Shown: one piece after another, positions 1-11,544 of the stretch
How the letters are laid out: each line of letters starts with the position of its first letter
Position numbering within the stretch: position 1 is the first letter of the stretch
From: Omphalotus guepiniiformis
Lineage: Eukaryota > Basidiomycota > Agaricomycetes > Agaricales > Omphalotaceae
Assembly (NCBI GenBank): GCA_028554645.1
Contig: JAQOOI010000080.1
Location: 620,001-684,000, forward strand
DNA length: 64,000 nt
Direction of reading: 5' to 3'
Program-made: the position numbers and the translations under genes
The notes under the pieces: model-generated
Told to the model about the DNA's origin: nothing
What the model saw: the letters and a program-made list of their open reading frames with translations, nothing else
The model's database searches: none

Positions 1-2056
1 CAGGACACTCAGGCATTTGACAATGTACTCGCCTCTTATCTCTCCTGCACAGAGAACGAGTCTACTCAATGCAGACCAATTCATTCGTGGGTCGGTCACT
101 GTTGCTCAGCTATCTGAGTTCCCACTTCTTCTCGCTGGTCGTGTCTCTCTCAATGTCCCAGTCTACACTGTCTGTGGCGCTTGCGAGGACGTTTCCATTC
201 TCGAAAAGTTCCGTACAGGTGCCTACTCTATTCCAAATCTCAATATAATAGACGAGGCCACTTCCCATCTTCTTGACATCGCTGGTCTTAAGCTCCGTCT
301 CCTCGGTATTGGTGGCGCCCTTGTCCCTCACAAAATGTTTGACAATGGGGACGCAAACGCTACCATTGCCGGCGGACAGGGTACTATCTGGCTTACAGCA
401 CTTCAACTCGGTGAACTCGTCGACACAGCTCAACGCGTCTTCGATCCCTCAGAGACACGTCTGCTGGTTACCCACGCATCTCCAGGAAGGGAAGGGATCA
501 TCTCCCAGCTATCCCTCCTCACCAAAGCAGACCTAACAATCTCTGCTGGTCTTCACTTCCGCTACTCTACCTCCTGGAACGAGTTTAGCATCCAGTCAGA
601 CTACGACGGGCTCCGCCACAAGTTACTTGCTGGCAAAGACGCTTTCGACAAAGTGTGGGAGAGTGTCAAAACGCAAGTAGACGCTGTTGTTGACGATAAT
701 CAGCGCGTGCTTCTTGACAAAGCTCTCGCTGTTGTCGAGCGCATTCCCGCAGCAGCAACAGGGACTACGAACCCACAAGACGAAGGGGCATGGAAAAATT
801 GCTGGAACTGGAATCTGTGCGACGCTGCATATGGCTCCCTTGTTCTTGATCTGAACCAAGGTCGTGTCAGTGCTGAACTAAGATCTCAAGGTAAGCAAAC
901 AGATCTACCCAAGATTCACTTCAATGACTAATCATTCTACTCTTTAGGCTTCAACTACGCCTACCGACGCAGCGCAACCGTACCCGCCACACCAACCTCT
1001 GCTACACCAGGTGCCATTCTTCCTGCTACCGGGGGCGCTAAAACACCTCTTGCTATCCCCTCAAAATCTACCACACCGGCCCCAGCTGCAGTCTCAGCCC
1101 CCGCACCGAACGCAGCCTCAACCTCAGCCTCTGACCGCGCATTACCACCACACATGACCCCCAATACCAATGGTGCGCCTGCTGCTATCACTTCCGGTAC
1201 CGGTACAGCCACAGGCAGCCTCACACCGTCATCTGACACACAAGACACTGGGACGAAATTCAGCGAACGCCAGAAAAAGAAAGATAAAAAAGACCGTAAA
1301 GAGAGACCTACTGGCGCAGCCTCGCACCAGCCGAACCCGTCTACGGCTTCTACAACTAACAGCGCTCCTCTCGCTTCTGACTCAGGACTCAAGTCACCTC
1401 AATCCGGAAGTGCTCCATCTCCATCTCCTTCGTCTCTTGCTCCTAACCCTACTTCCGGGGCTGGAAGCACTGGTACGCGTACCCCGCGCACCCCCAAACC
1501 CACACGGAACCCCTACACTCTTTTCCTCCGCCTTTCAAACACAACCTCTGAAGCCTCCTTACGCACCTTTTTCGGCCCTGCTGGGTCTGGTATCACGCGT
1601 ATTACATTCCCGGCCACGACGAGCGCAGGTCGTGCGCAAAAGTTGGCATACGTGGAATTTGGTGATGAGGAGACGATGAAGAAGGCTTTGAACGAGCATC
1701 CGGAGGAAATTGAGGGTGGGGGCAGAGTTGATGTTAAGATTGCGCAGGATAAGGAGACTAGAGAAAGGGAAAGAGAAAAAGAGAGGAGTCAGGGACAGAA
1801 TCAAAATCAGGGTGGGGAGGGACAAAACTCTAACTCTGCTTCTTCACCGGTCACTAACTCAAACTCTGGTCCTCCTTCCTCTAACTATCGTGGTCGAGGA
1901 CGTGGACGCGGCCGTGGTGGTTCGGGCGATGGTGGACGTGGAGGGTACGCTTTGCGTGGGCTGGCAGCGGCTGGGTTGACTAAGGGTAGCAGAGGTGGCG
2001 GGCCTGGGTCTGGTAGTGGAGGTGCAGGAGGAGGAAACGCGAATGGTGAAGCGTGA
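1..2056 (+). CDS. DUF2433/metallophosphatase-like protein with C-terminal RRM and RGG tail (5' partial)
   Basis: The reading frame is open from the left edge, so the true start is upstream; the ATG at 17 is probably internal. A 57-nt intron (891-947, GTAAGC...TTTAG) keeps the frame and joins the N-terminal part to the ORF ending with TGA at 2054-2056. The first ~300 residues resemble the fungal DUF2433 family (metallophosphoesterase-like fold, with a segment LVTHASPGREG and later SAGLHFRY). They are followed by an Ala/Pro/Thr-rich linker. Then comes an RNA-recognition motif (around 1510-1740: NPYTLFLRLSN as RNP2-like, KLAYVEFGD as RNP1-like), a charged Arg/Glu/Gln stretch and an RGRGRGRG tail (1885-2030). 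RRM plus RGG implies RNA binding. The enzymatic role of the front half is not known, and family assignment is from memory of the domain pattern. Confidence 0.8.
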
Positions 2057-3024
2057 GGGGAGATCCTAGATCTGCTTGTTTGAAAACAAAAGCTTTGCTA
2101 TGAAACAGAGAACGGAGTGGAGGAAGGAGTAGGTACAGTTTCGTCTTCCTGTCTGCGTCTACCTCCAATCTTTGCTCGCTCGTTCCCTTTGTCTATGGTC
2201 CTTCTTGCTTGTCGAGTCTTGTCTTATGTCCTGGTTTTGGGCATGGAATTTAATTGTACGCCGTACTTTTGTTTTCCATCTTCATTTCTGCCTTTTCCTT
2301 TTGGTCACACATTCAACTGCAACATGACGGTCGGGTATCTCATCTCATTTTGTACGATACCATGCAACTTCTGTTCTTCATTGTACCGTCGAGTACACTT
2401 GGCGAGTTTCTGACTTACATTTTACCTCAGTGTTTTAGAGCCCTTTCCAAACTTCCAGACATTTCATCTAATTCATCTCGCGCATTTTCTCGACATATAT
2501 GATATACCTCTACTTTACCCTCACCCAGACTTATGAGTTAACTCTCTACGCTTACGCTTATTTACCTTCGAGTCGCTACAATTGTCGTTACATATTACTT
2601 GCGTCTGGAATCTAACGTCTTATATGTTTGTTTTTTTTCTGGCGATTACGCTAGTGTTAAACGTTGATCCGCCGACGTGTCTGAGTACTACAATATAATC
2701 GTCATTTTTGAACACAACACATCGCATTGACAGTCCAACAATTACACCAGAGCCAAGATACCTACCCTTTCTACTTCTTCTCCCGCCTCCCTTATGGACC
2801 ACCCGTGCTGAACGCGTGGTAACAAAACTTACTTATGCCACGCACGCTCAATAAAATTCATGCACTCGCCTTGTGTATCCATTCTAACGCAATAGCAGAG
2901 TAGTGGGGGCGCTACCCGCAACGGGGCAAAGGAAACCGGAGAAAAGGAAAGGAAGAAAACAAAAAATCGTACACAGAAAAACACCTCTCTCCTTTTGGCC
3001 CTCCCTTCCACGTTACTGCGTGCT
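2057..3024. other. Gene-free stretch between two convergent genes
   Basis: AT-rich 3' flanks of the DUF2433/RRM gene and of SmB, which run towards each other. The short ORFs here show no recognisable protein signature. Pyrimidine-rich tracts are present but no repeat or RNA gene was recognised. Confidence 0.6.
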
Positions 3025-3765
3025 TCATTGAGGAGGTTGGAATCTACAGATAACCAGAACAAAAAGGAATTGAGATTTTAAAAAGAACAGAATAAACGTG
3101 AACAGGACGCTCTTACCCAGGCGGAGGCCCCTGGAAACCAGGTGGAGGGGGGAATGACATATTTGGTGCAAATCCAGGAGGTGCGAATCCAGGTGGAGGT
3201 CCAGGCATGCCAGGCGGGAAAGGCATCGGTGGTCGTGCCATGGCCGGTGCACCCACTAAAAACAAAGACAACAAACCATGAGCGGCAGGATCTCACAAAC
3301 AAGAAATCAACGTTTTCGTGCGTACTCGGAGGCATCATACCCATCCCACGACCAGCTGGCATACCACGTCCGGGTCCGACAGGAAGCTACACCAAAAAGC
3401 TAATATATCAACAACGATCCTCAAAAAAGAGAGAAGAAAATGGTGTATCAACTCACCGCATTCTTCTTATCCTCATCAACAACAGGAGGGGGTCCCTCCA
3501 CACTCAGACTGACTACTGCCTCCCCTCGTAAAATCACCAGCCCCAACGTCCTCTTCATCTCCTGCTCCGGAGGCGTCGTCTCCTCTCCAGCCTTCTTCTT
3601 TGGCCTCACCCTCCGGAATTCCTCACAGTCCGCCAGCACTAAGTTCATATGTTTATCGAACGCCAGCATCTGACCTGTCAGGGCGCGCCCGTCGTTAATG
3701 GTGACCTTGAGCCGCCAGTTGATCAGCGAGAGCATTTTCCCGCCTTTGGATTTTGGAGGAGGCAT
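3025..3765 (-). CDS. SmB: Small nuclear ribonucleoprotein Sm B
   Basis: Core Sm-ring subunit of spliceosomal snRNPs; acts in the nucleus in pre-mRNA splicing. The first exon starts at ATG 3763-3765 (MPPPKSKGGKMLSL) and carries both Sm motifs: Sm1 around DGRALTGQMLAFDKHMNLVL and Sm2 around LGLVILRGEAVVSLSVEGPP, with a basic RRVRPKKK loop between them. Three downstream exons follow on the minus strand. One (about 3330-3400) encodes VGPGRGMPAGRGMGMMPP. One (3117-3249) encodes MGAPAMARPPMPF and repeated PPPGF units. The last short exon (3025-3043) encodes GFQPPQ and TGA. The Pro/Gly/Met-rich tail is typical of SmB. A GTAAGT site right after an ATG near 3853 suggests a 5' leader intron, so a one-codon upstream exon is possible but less likely. 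Confidence 0.93.
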
Positions 3766-4975
3766 GATGGATGGATATAAGAGATAACATGGAGAATAGG
3801 AAAAATAAGTTTCATCGTTAGTTCCCAATTGTCTGGAAAGAAATGTGGCTACTTACCATGATGGATGTTTTTGAAGGAGGGTACACCGATTCTGAGCGGG
3901 GTTTGAATTTCTGCAGGTTTGTTCAAATATCAAACAACAACGCGTCCATTTCCAAACGGTCAAGATTCAACGATTCTTAGAAGAGCTCTTTCATGAAGTC
4001 CAGATAAAGATCACATCAATATCTAGGACTCAAGTGTCTACTTGAAAGGTATGTACATATTATCTAGGCGCCTTGAGGGGCCTCTACGCCATCGCAGGAC
4101 TACGGCAATGCTTGCTCAAAGTTGGCAGATCGACAGTCGCATTACTATCCGTCCCAGAGTAGCTGGAAAAAATCACCGGGAACAAATTGCTCAACAAACT
4201 ACTCACCCTGCCGAGGTAGATGTTGACCGATTCGGACGCCAGATGGGTGAGCCGTGTTATTTGGAGGGACAGGATTAAATAGCGATTCGTGCAGACCTGA
4301 ATTGCGCAGCTGCGGGAGTCACTAATAAGAGAATAAGAGAGAGAGCTTTCAGTGACAGCCACAATGCTAGGAGTGCTGAGGTCAAGTCATGGTGGTCTCA
4401 GTAGAGCGTAACCTTTTGAGGAGGGGTAACCTTGAAAACTTGATGATTTACCTACGACGTAAGTTCATCAACCCTTCAAGTGGTTTCCGAGACCACAAAT
4501 CATTGCAAGCTATTTTGGTCTTGCCAGTGAAACGATCTCCTCGTTGTACAGAGAAGAAGAATCATCGTAGCATGAAGCTGAGGCCGTCGCACTCCAAGTC
4601 CAGCACTCATCTAGTGCTTCGAGTTTTGGACCTCGGTAGACCATGAATGCTTTCCGAGCGAATGTATTCCAACTCTGCCAAGTAAGTGTATTGCCAGAGC
4701 AGTATCACGACGACCATTCCTTCCCGCGGTAAAGTTGGCATGCCCTAATGTCACTTGTGCGAGGTGCGAGGGTTTTCTGTTTTAGAGAGAAGGGGAATCG
4801 GTTTGGTTTGAGCTCAAGGACCCCGCAATATCGGGATTCCATGATTAGGTTCCTTTCATGGACTCGGAAATACTGGAAAATATTCTATTGCGCTGCGGTA
4901 CCAGAAGTCACTAGGTTTCATAGCCTTGAACCGACGCAGAAGACAGCTCACCATGAGAGAAAATGAAGGAAAATC
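3766..4975. other. Gene-poor stretch downstream of an epoxide hydrolase relic
   Basis: Contains the SmB upstream region, then about 1.1 kb with only short ORFs. A minus-strand ORF around 4530-4680 looks protein-like but matches nothing I know. The 3' continuation of the neighbouring epoxide hydrolase relic could lie here, but no C-terminal family motif can be recognised. Confidence 0.5.
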
Positions 4976-5440
4976 ATCGGGTGCTCTCGATTCCAGAAGT
5001 CAGTACTGTATACCAGTTCACACTTGCCGTCCATCCCTCCCTACGCCAGGCACCAATCATGATCGTCCGCTCCTATAACAAGGGACCATTACATTTCGGA
5101 GGCTTTTCGAATTACTTGAGAGCCCCAAAGACAGCTTACCTCGGCAGTGAGATAGCTCCCTGGTGTGGTAGTCTTATTAGCTTCAAGCCAAGCTTGTATC
5201 CCACCAGTAGGCGCGAAATTAGTAATCCACTGGACTGTATCAGCCGTAAATAGCAGATCAATGAACGACTCGACATGATCTTCGAGGATTTTGTCGGATC
5301 CGCTCGAGGAGAAGAAGGACCAGTATCCGAATTCTTCATACCCGACAATGACAGCGATATGTAGGGAAACCGAAACATTAACGAACGCCAGAGTGTCATG
5401 TTGGACTTCGCCAGGGTGTAGAGAAGGGGATGTCGATGAG
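4976..5440 (-). pseudogene. Epoxide hydrolase (alpha/beta-hydrolase) fragment
   Basis: Two exon-like pieces in the right order on the minus strand resemble the middle of fungal soluble epoxide hydrolases. Piece one (about 5140-5415) reads AFVNVSVS, then GYEEFGYWSFF, ESFIDLLF, ITNFAPTGGIQAWLE and YLTAE, ending at a GTAAGC donor. Piece two (about 5005-5072, after a TATAG acceptor) reads MIGAWRREGWTASVNWYT, the segment before the cap-domain Tyr. The nucleophile region (His-Asp-Trp-Gly) that should precede piece one is absent: upstream there are only stops and unrelated sequence. About 20 residues between NVSVS and GYEEFG also seem to be missing. No C-terminal His/Asp exon could be found. I read it as a dead, 5'-truncated copy. 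Family assignment is fairly strong; exact borders are not. Confidence 0.65.
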
Positions 5441-7349
5441 CGCTTGAGCAAGGGATTTCATCCTGAGATACGTAGGGGATGGTACATTCTTGTTGAGCAT
5501 GAACCTAATTTGCGCCCGTAACTTGCCTTGCTTTTCCTTCCGCCCTATTACCGTTTCAAGCTTCAAAGTTCAAGGTGCAATCCCACTTTGAATGCAGAAT
5601 AATGCATGTCCTGTCCGGGGATGACTGTGGTGCACGTTTTTCGTCTTTGTGAAGATATTGAAGCACTTCAGTCATATTGAGATGGCCCGACGCAGTAGCA
5701 CGCCCGAATTATCGAAGCTTCATATATTCACCTGCACCAACTCTGCTCGCCTTTGGTCATCTATGGAGGAATCTACAGATGTTAGGAACCAGCAATGGTC
5801 GGCGTGGGCACAATTTGTGCTCGCCTACTGCGCGCCAAGAAATGAAAAGCGCCCTACTTCACTCTCTTTCACTCCCCATCACCCCTTGTCGCCGGTCCTC
5901 ACTATTCCACAATCAAGCATGAGAGCCTCAGGTCTTGACTGTTGGTTTTACTCGTAGAATGTCAGGGCACGAAGGTATCAACATGAAATTTGATGAACCA
6001 TTTCCTTGGACCGTCTGTTGAGAGTGCACCAAGGGATCCATCTCCAATGCAGATGTACGCTTTGACCTCAGGATCGTCATTTGTCAGTGACGAATGCCTA
6101 GGATGAACGAACCAGACCCCTGGATCGTTCGTCTCGAGTTAAGTCGGAGTGCGGTAGTGGTTGGAAATTGATGTTGCGACTCGGACTTGGACGCGTGAAC
6201 CAGACTATTGGAGCGCGCGTTGAATGTTGACGCAAAGCTCGATGTGCGAACTGGACCTCTGGAGCGCGTTGACCGTTAAAGCTCTGTCGTTGATATATTA
6301 TGCGTGAAACAGAGCCCTAGGCTGGAGCGTGCGTTGAAGAGCTATGTTGTTCTAATGGGAAGAAAACTCAGATCTCTCTTCACTTTCAGGTCACGCAAAA
6401 GAATGTTTATGCGGTGAATCAGTGGTTCAAAGCAGAAAGAGGAACGAGCAGAACATATGACGACGAAAGTTAGAAGGCGAAAAAGAAAAGATGTGATTGA
6501 GCCGTTACTTGCTTTGGTCGCAAGAGTTTGTGAGTTTTACTCTTTTCTCATTCGGCCCCCCCGGTGCCATCTCAATCGTTGTTTTCTGTGTTTATGTGAG
6601 GACTTATACGCATATATCCAGCCAGTCTACAAATATTTGTCAAACTCATCTGGAAGCTGACCGAACTGCAGGGCAACAAAGATGTTTCCTGTCTACCAAT
6701 GCCTGTCCTGTATCTACCATCAAATCGAATTCGTTCCCGCCTGCATCTTATGGGCTGACAGTACAAGTGGTGACACTGTTCGTCTCACGCTTTACATTCC
6801 ATCAAGAAGTCCGGAATCTGAAATATGTCTATTGCCTCATGATAGCATTTGAGATATGTACTGTGACACCAATTCTACCTGCTTTGGCATTCCTTTCCTA
6901 CATGATGTACCCCCGCTTTATCAGATAAACGGCAATCATCCGCGATCGACTCCCAGGGGCTTAAGATACGCCGTATTCACAACAGATTCACAGGAGGATG
7001 AGAGGCACAGGTCATTTCTGAGGCTCCTGGACCTGAATATTGCTAATTCCCTGTGAGTATCTACGCCAGCTGGGAACATCGCGTACGTGATTTACTCTCC
7101 CGGCACTTCCTATCTTATCAGATACTCAGGAATCCCACTCCTTCTCGTGTGCCTCGAAGTAACTTGTTCGCATTTTCAATGCTTCTTTGCTTGGGCAACT
7201 AATGTCATGGGTGAGTTATAGGCGCATATGCTCTTTCCACACTATAAAAACTCACGGCAGCGACTATATTTTTGCCCGTTCTCGCCTGGTATAAAGTCTT
7301 GTGGAGTAGGCCTTGACTTCTTTCCCGTCGCCTTTGTATTGCAACAGTT
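5441..7349. other. Gene-poor stretch with degenerate repeats
   Basis: No convincing gene. A degenerate series of related segments lies near 6085-6350. An ORF at 6497-6928 ends in hydrophobic sequence (CTVTPILPALAFLSYMMYP) but has no family signature, and its first half looks random. The last 200 bases form the upstream region of the MFS transporter. Confidence 0.5.
6085..6350. repeat. Degenerate ~55-bp repeat series
   Basis: Loosely related units recur: 'gcgtgaaccagac...ttggagcgcgcgttgaa', 'gcgaactggacctctggagcgcgttgac', 'gcgtgaaacagagcccta...ctggagcgtgcgttgaa', and a weaker unit starting 'gatgaacgaaccagacccctggatcg'. Spacing is about 55 bp for the last three. It may be a decayed tandem array. 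Detected by eye only. Confidence 0.45.
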
Positions 7350-9688
7350 ATGGCTGACTCTACTCCGCCGCGTTCTTCCAAATCCGACACGGAGAAGCGT
7401 TCGCTAGAGAGATCCTCGCTTTCTGACAATGTACCGGTGGTCACTTCAGCTGTTGGCAAGCCCAAGCTACCATTAGGATGGCGAATCACAGTGCTTATCC
7501 TGACATGTCTATGCAGTTGTGAGTACCGGTTTCATTTCGTTTACAAATGTTCAATTCATATTGTCTTTCGGGTTCTAGTTGGTAACCATTGGTCGAATGT
7601 GTGTGTTCTTTGGATGGGTGTGGAAAGTTACTGATGCCAAGGCCCGTTTCAGGGATTGATTGTGTAAGTCGTTAGCATTTCGTGAACTTCAATCTTGACT
7701 CGTCATGCCTCCAGGTCGCTCAAGACCACGATCATCAAGGAAATGGATATCAACAACTCCCAATTCGCAACACTGGTCGCTATTACCAATCTTGTGAGTC
7801 TCCTCAGAACGTCAACTTACATATATATCGTAATCCTTCGTTGCGTAGGTTAACACTTTCCTCTGTGTTGCACTTGGATTCAGCATTGACAAATGGGGCG
7901 GACCTCTGCTTTCCGTGATAATGGCATCTTTCCACATGGGCGGAGCTGTGGTTATGGCTGGCGCTGCCACCAACAACCTAAATAGCTACCCGCTCCTCAT
8001 CCTCGGAAAGGTAATCGCAGCTATCGGGGATGGATCACTCGACAACGCTCAACACCGTATATTCTCCACTTACTTTGCTCGTGGTGGTGGATTTGCTTTT
8101 TCGATAGGTACCCTCATTCCTCAATTCCCGGCAGGACATTACTGAATTTCTCTCTTAAGGTGCTATTTGGTTGGTTACAGTTTCGACGAGATGACCTTGA
8201 TCCTTGATACTTACATCTCCATAGGGGCGTGGCGAATTTGGCACAGTTCACCGGTCAATCCACTGCTAACGTCATCGCTACAAATCTCGGTACATACGCT
8301 TGGGCATTATGGATTTCCGCCATCATTGCACTCTTCTCTGTGATCTGCGCAGTTACAGTGCTGTTCCTCGACAAGTGGCTCTGCAAACACTACGAGGTAA
8401 CAGATCACACGGACGGCCATTCATTGCAGAGCCATACAAGAAGGGGCGTTTTCAGCATCAAGGCTATTCGACACCTTCCACTTTCGTTTTGGTGAGAAAG
8501 CCATTGCCAATGCCATAACTCGTAGCACGTGGCAATGTTTTTCTAATTTATGGACTATAGGCTCGTTGTCTTGTTCGCGATCTTCGAGAATGCGGGCGTG
8601 CAGTCTTTTGTCTCTATATCCACGTGCGTCGATAGCAATATCATCCTCTGGTCCCACTAAATGAGCGTTGTTGTTGTTAGGCAATTCGCTCAACAAAGAT
8701 TGAAGAAGGGAGCTGTAATAGGGGGATGGGTGTCCAGCTTCTACCTCCTACTCCCTGCGTGCTTGACCCCGTTCTTGGGCGCGTTCATTGACATCTACGG
8801 CCACAGAGTGACGTTCTGTGCGTTGTGTGCCTTTGATTTATTGACACTGTCCTGACATTTTCCTGTTCTCATGTAGTATTCATCTCTGGTATCACATTCC
8901 TGATATCTATGCTCCTTCTAAAATTCTCACATACGGTTCCTACATTCGGTGAGAGCTTATGAATATGGAGCGTGCACGTTTTTGGTCTAACAAGCGTCGT
9001 ATAGTTGCTGCATATGTATTCTACGCCATATCCCAGGTATGTTTCTCCAAAGTGTACTTCAGTTTGTGCTCCGCCGTCCTAACGTGTGTCAATGCAGTGC
9101 TTCACTCCCGCCCCACAAGTTGAGATTGTTCGAAGCGTCATTGCTGATCCTCAATGGTTCGCAACAGCATTCGCAATCAAGAGTGCGTTACCCTACCACC
9201 CCCCTCTTTCACTCTGACCACTAACCTACACTATCCCAGAATCTGTCGTCCAAGCTTCCATCGTAATCATAACAACCGCAGCTGGAAAACTGCAGGACGA
9301 TACACCCAACGCCTCTCTCGATCCCGCTGTAACCCTTTGGCTCATCTACGCATTCGTCTGCACGGCCATCTCCGGAGTTTTTCTCATCCTAGCGAATTAC
9401 ACGACCCTTCTCCCCGCAGCACGTCTCTCGCAAATGATGCCCTCTCGTCTTCCGATAGAAGTGCGTTATCTGATGAATCTCAGAGGGCTGGAGAAGAGTG
9501 GAGACGAAGAGGAAGAAGTGGCGGAAGATGAGAAGAGGTTGAAGGCGGCTGTTCCTGGGAGGGAGCTTATGAGGTGGGGATTCCTAGTTGCTAGTGTTGG
9601 GATTGTATTTGTTGGATGGATTATGTTTGGTTTGGGTGTTTCGTGGGGTGTACATGGTAGTGTTATTGCTGGTACTACCGGAGAGTAG
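7350..9688 (+). CDS. Major facilitator superfamily transporter, MFSD1-like
   Basis: Thirteen exons can be joined in frame: 7350-7518, 7579-7598, 7653-7663, 7715-7793, 7849-8107, 8160-8169, 8225-8491, 8561-8623, 8681-8817, 8877-8948, 9005-9036, 9098-9182, 9240-9688. The product has a charged N-terminal cytosolic stretch, then repeated hydrophobic helices. The first helix ends SFGNHWSNGLIVSLK, and GFSIDKWGGPLLSV matches the MFS loop 2-3 motif. SIGAIWGVANLAQFTGQ and a second DIYGHR loop follow, then an acidic cytosolic segment (about residues 400-425) and a final helix. The pattern and the 12-helix order fit the MFSD1-like branch, whose animal members export dipeptides from lysosomes; the substrate here is unknown. 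Exons of 20, 11 and 10 nt are unusually small and need transcript support. Stop TAG at 9686-9688. Confidence 0.85.
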
Positions 9689-11484
9689 ATGAGATTCGAT
9701 GTTGTCTGATGTCAGTGTATGTATCATTCATTCACTTCGGTTATTTCTTGAATCCGTCTCGAAGTTGAATATTGTGGCTGCGGACTCATTTCTTCGTTCG
9801 TCGCTCTCCCTCTTCCCACCACCTTCCATCCTATTGAGCTTCATTCTCTCGAGCCTTTGACAGGTTTTTTACTTTTCATTTTCAGCCTCAGATTGAAACC
9901 TCTATACGTTTTGTTCTCACTTGCTGTAGTCTCGTCGCAGCCGGCGCATTTTAGTTCAAAAGCCTTTTCACTGCTTAGAGACAACTTGAAGCTCAACACT
10001 CATAACCATCAGGATGGTCGCTCTCATTAGTCTCCTTTCCGCTGTCATTTCTGTGGCGTTCTTTGCTGCTCAGGCACCTCAAGGTGTTAAATCATACCCA
10101 TGTCAATTCGGGTCACTGAACCATGCTTGAAAACAATGATTGAACTCCGTCAAATTACCGCACGGTCCAGCGGTTAACCCCGGGCCGGGATTCCGGGTAG
10201 TTGGATTCCGTCTTGGCACCTTTCTTTCTACGACTGTCTCGTCCAAGTTCTTGCTTTGAATCTAGCCTAACACATTCGATATCTCTTCCGCGCGTTTCTC
10301 TTCCTTGCACAATGCGTACTGGCTCCACACAAATCCAAGAATTATCCGGGACTGGAGGCTAAAATCTTGAGGATTGGTTGATGTACCAGCGGACTAGCGG
10401 ATCGCCTACAGACTTCGTGCCTTCTCGTACCGTTACGATATGGATCGCTAATTACCCTTGTGCTTCATCTCGAGATAACATTCCTCCGGCTGCTGTCTTA
10501 TCCCCTGGTGACCGACGATACAGCTTCTGCTACCCCGCAAGTCTGCTAAAAGCTTGGTCTGATGACACGATGGACTCGAAACTGAACAAGGACCGCACTA
10601 ATCCAGCCTATGAAGAAAGAGCTGTTATTCCTGTACATCGTATGGCATAGTGCTCGTCAGATTCCTCGAAGCGGTCGAGTCTCGTGGCCCATTAGACATA
10701 CTCTCAGAAGGTATGTTTGTGAAGATATAGCCCTTCAAGGGAGACCCGAGCAGCGCTATTCCTGAAAGCAAAGCGTCCGTCGGGGAAGCGTATGCTGAGG
10801 GGGACATGTGAGTCCCTTTTGACCAACTACAAGTCTTTCTCTGGCTAAAATCATTCCACGCACCTACTCTCAGCCTTCAAAACACCATTTAGACAAAGTC
10901 ATGCAATACAGCTTCCGGTAGCATTAGAAATAACCCTCGTCATTGGTTGCGTCGATGCAGCCAAAGTTTCTTTAAACAACCGCACGCTTAATCTCTCTTG
11001 CTCTCTGCCCGGTTGCAACTACACTCAAGAGATTTCCTCTGCATATTCAAACGAGCTTTTCCCGAGCTCATCCCGAGCATGGTACGTTGGTAACGAAGGG
11101 TCCTTGTGCTCTAACTGATCATATTACTCTCCAAAGGCCAAAGCGCTCATTTATCCTAGCGAAACCAAATAGAGTCGATGCATTCACATAGCTTATGATC
11201 TCAGGATTGATGGAGATCAACGTTCTTTCATTTTCTCAGAAGAATACCTGCAACTGCACCGAGGTGTTTCCGAATCCAGCGTGTCGGTACCTGTTCTTCG
11301 GTCAGAGTATCACACGGCAAAGCTCTCGTCTTTGACACTTTCCAAAAAGTGATTGTGAAGCGCGGTCATATGCACCCCTACGCTCTGTCAATAGGTTTCT
11401 TACCGCCACTACCGCACTCGGATAATATACGGAACGCTTCATGGTTTACGATAATTCACCTATGAAGCCTTATCGCCAATTTCG
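9689..11484. other. Long gene-poor stretch upstream of the cellobiohydrolase
   Basis: About 1.8 kb. Apart from an isolated signal-peptide-like ORF at 10014-10130 no gene is recognised. An ORF at 10378-10650 has no family signature. The region must contain the promoter of the GH7 gene. Carbon-catabolite (CreA-type) sites were not scored. Confidence 0.5.
10014..10130 (+). pseudogene. Isolated signal-peptide-like exon
   Basis: ATG at 10014 opens a 38-residue ORF beginning MVALISLLSAVISVAFFAAQA, a textbook secretion signal with an Ala-Gln-Ala-like cleavage region. A possible donor (GTGTTA) follows at 10084, but no downstream exon of a secreted protein can be found before the GH7 gene. It could be the surviving first exon of a lost secreted protein, or chance. 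I do not recognise the parent gene. Confidence 0.3.
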
Positions 11485-11492
11485 TATATAAA
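11485..11492 (+). promoter_or_regulatory. TATA box of the GH7 gene
   Basis: TATATAAA lies 52 bp before the ATG at 11545, the expected position for a highly expressed, inducible fungal gene with a short leader. Confidence 0.6.
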
Positions 11493-11544
11493 GAGCTGGT
11501 CAAGGTCCCAGACCAAGCATCTCCAACAACCCAGGTCATTCGCA

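Noticed and set aside
6085..6350. Possible CRISPR-like array
   Set aside because: Units are degenerate, spacing is irregular and the sequence is eukaryotic.
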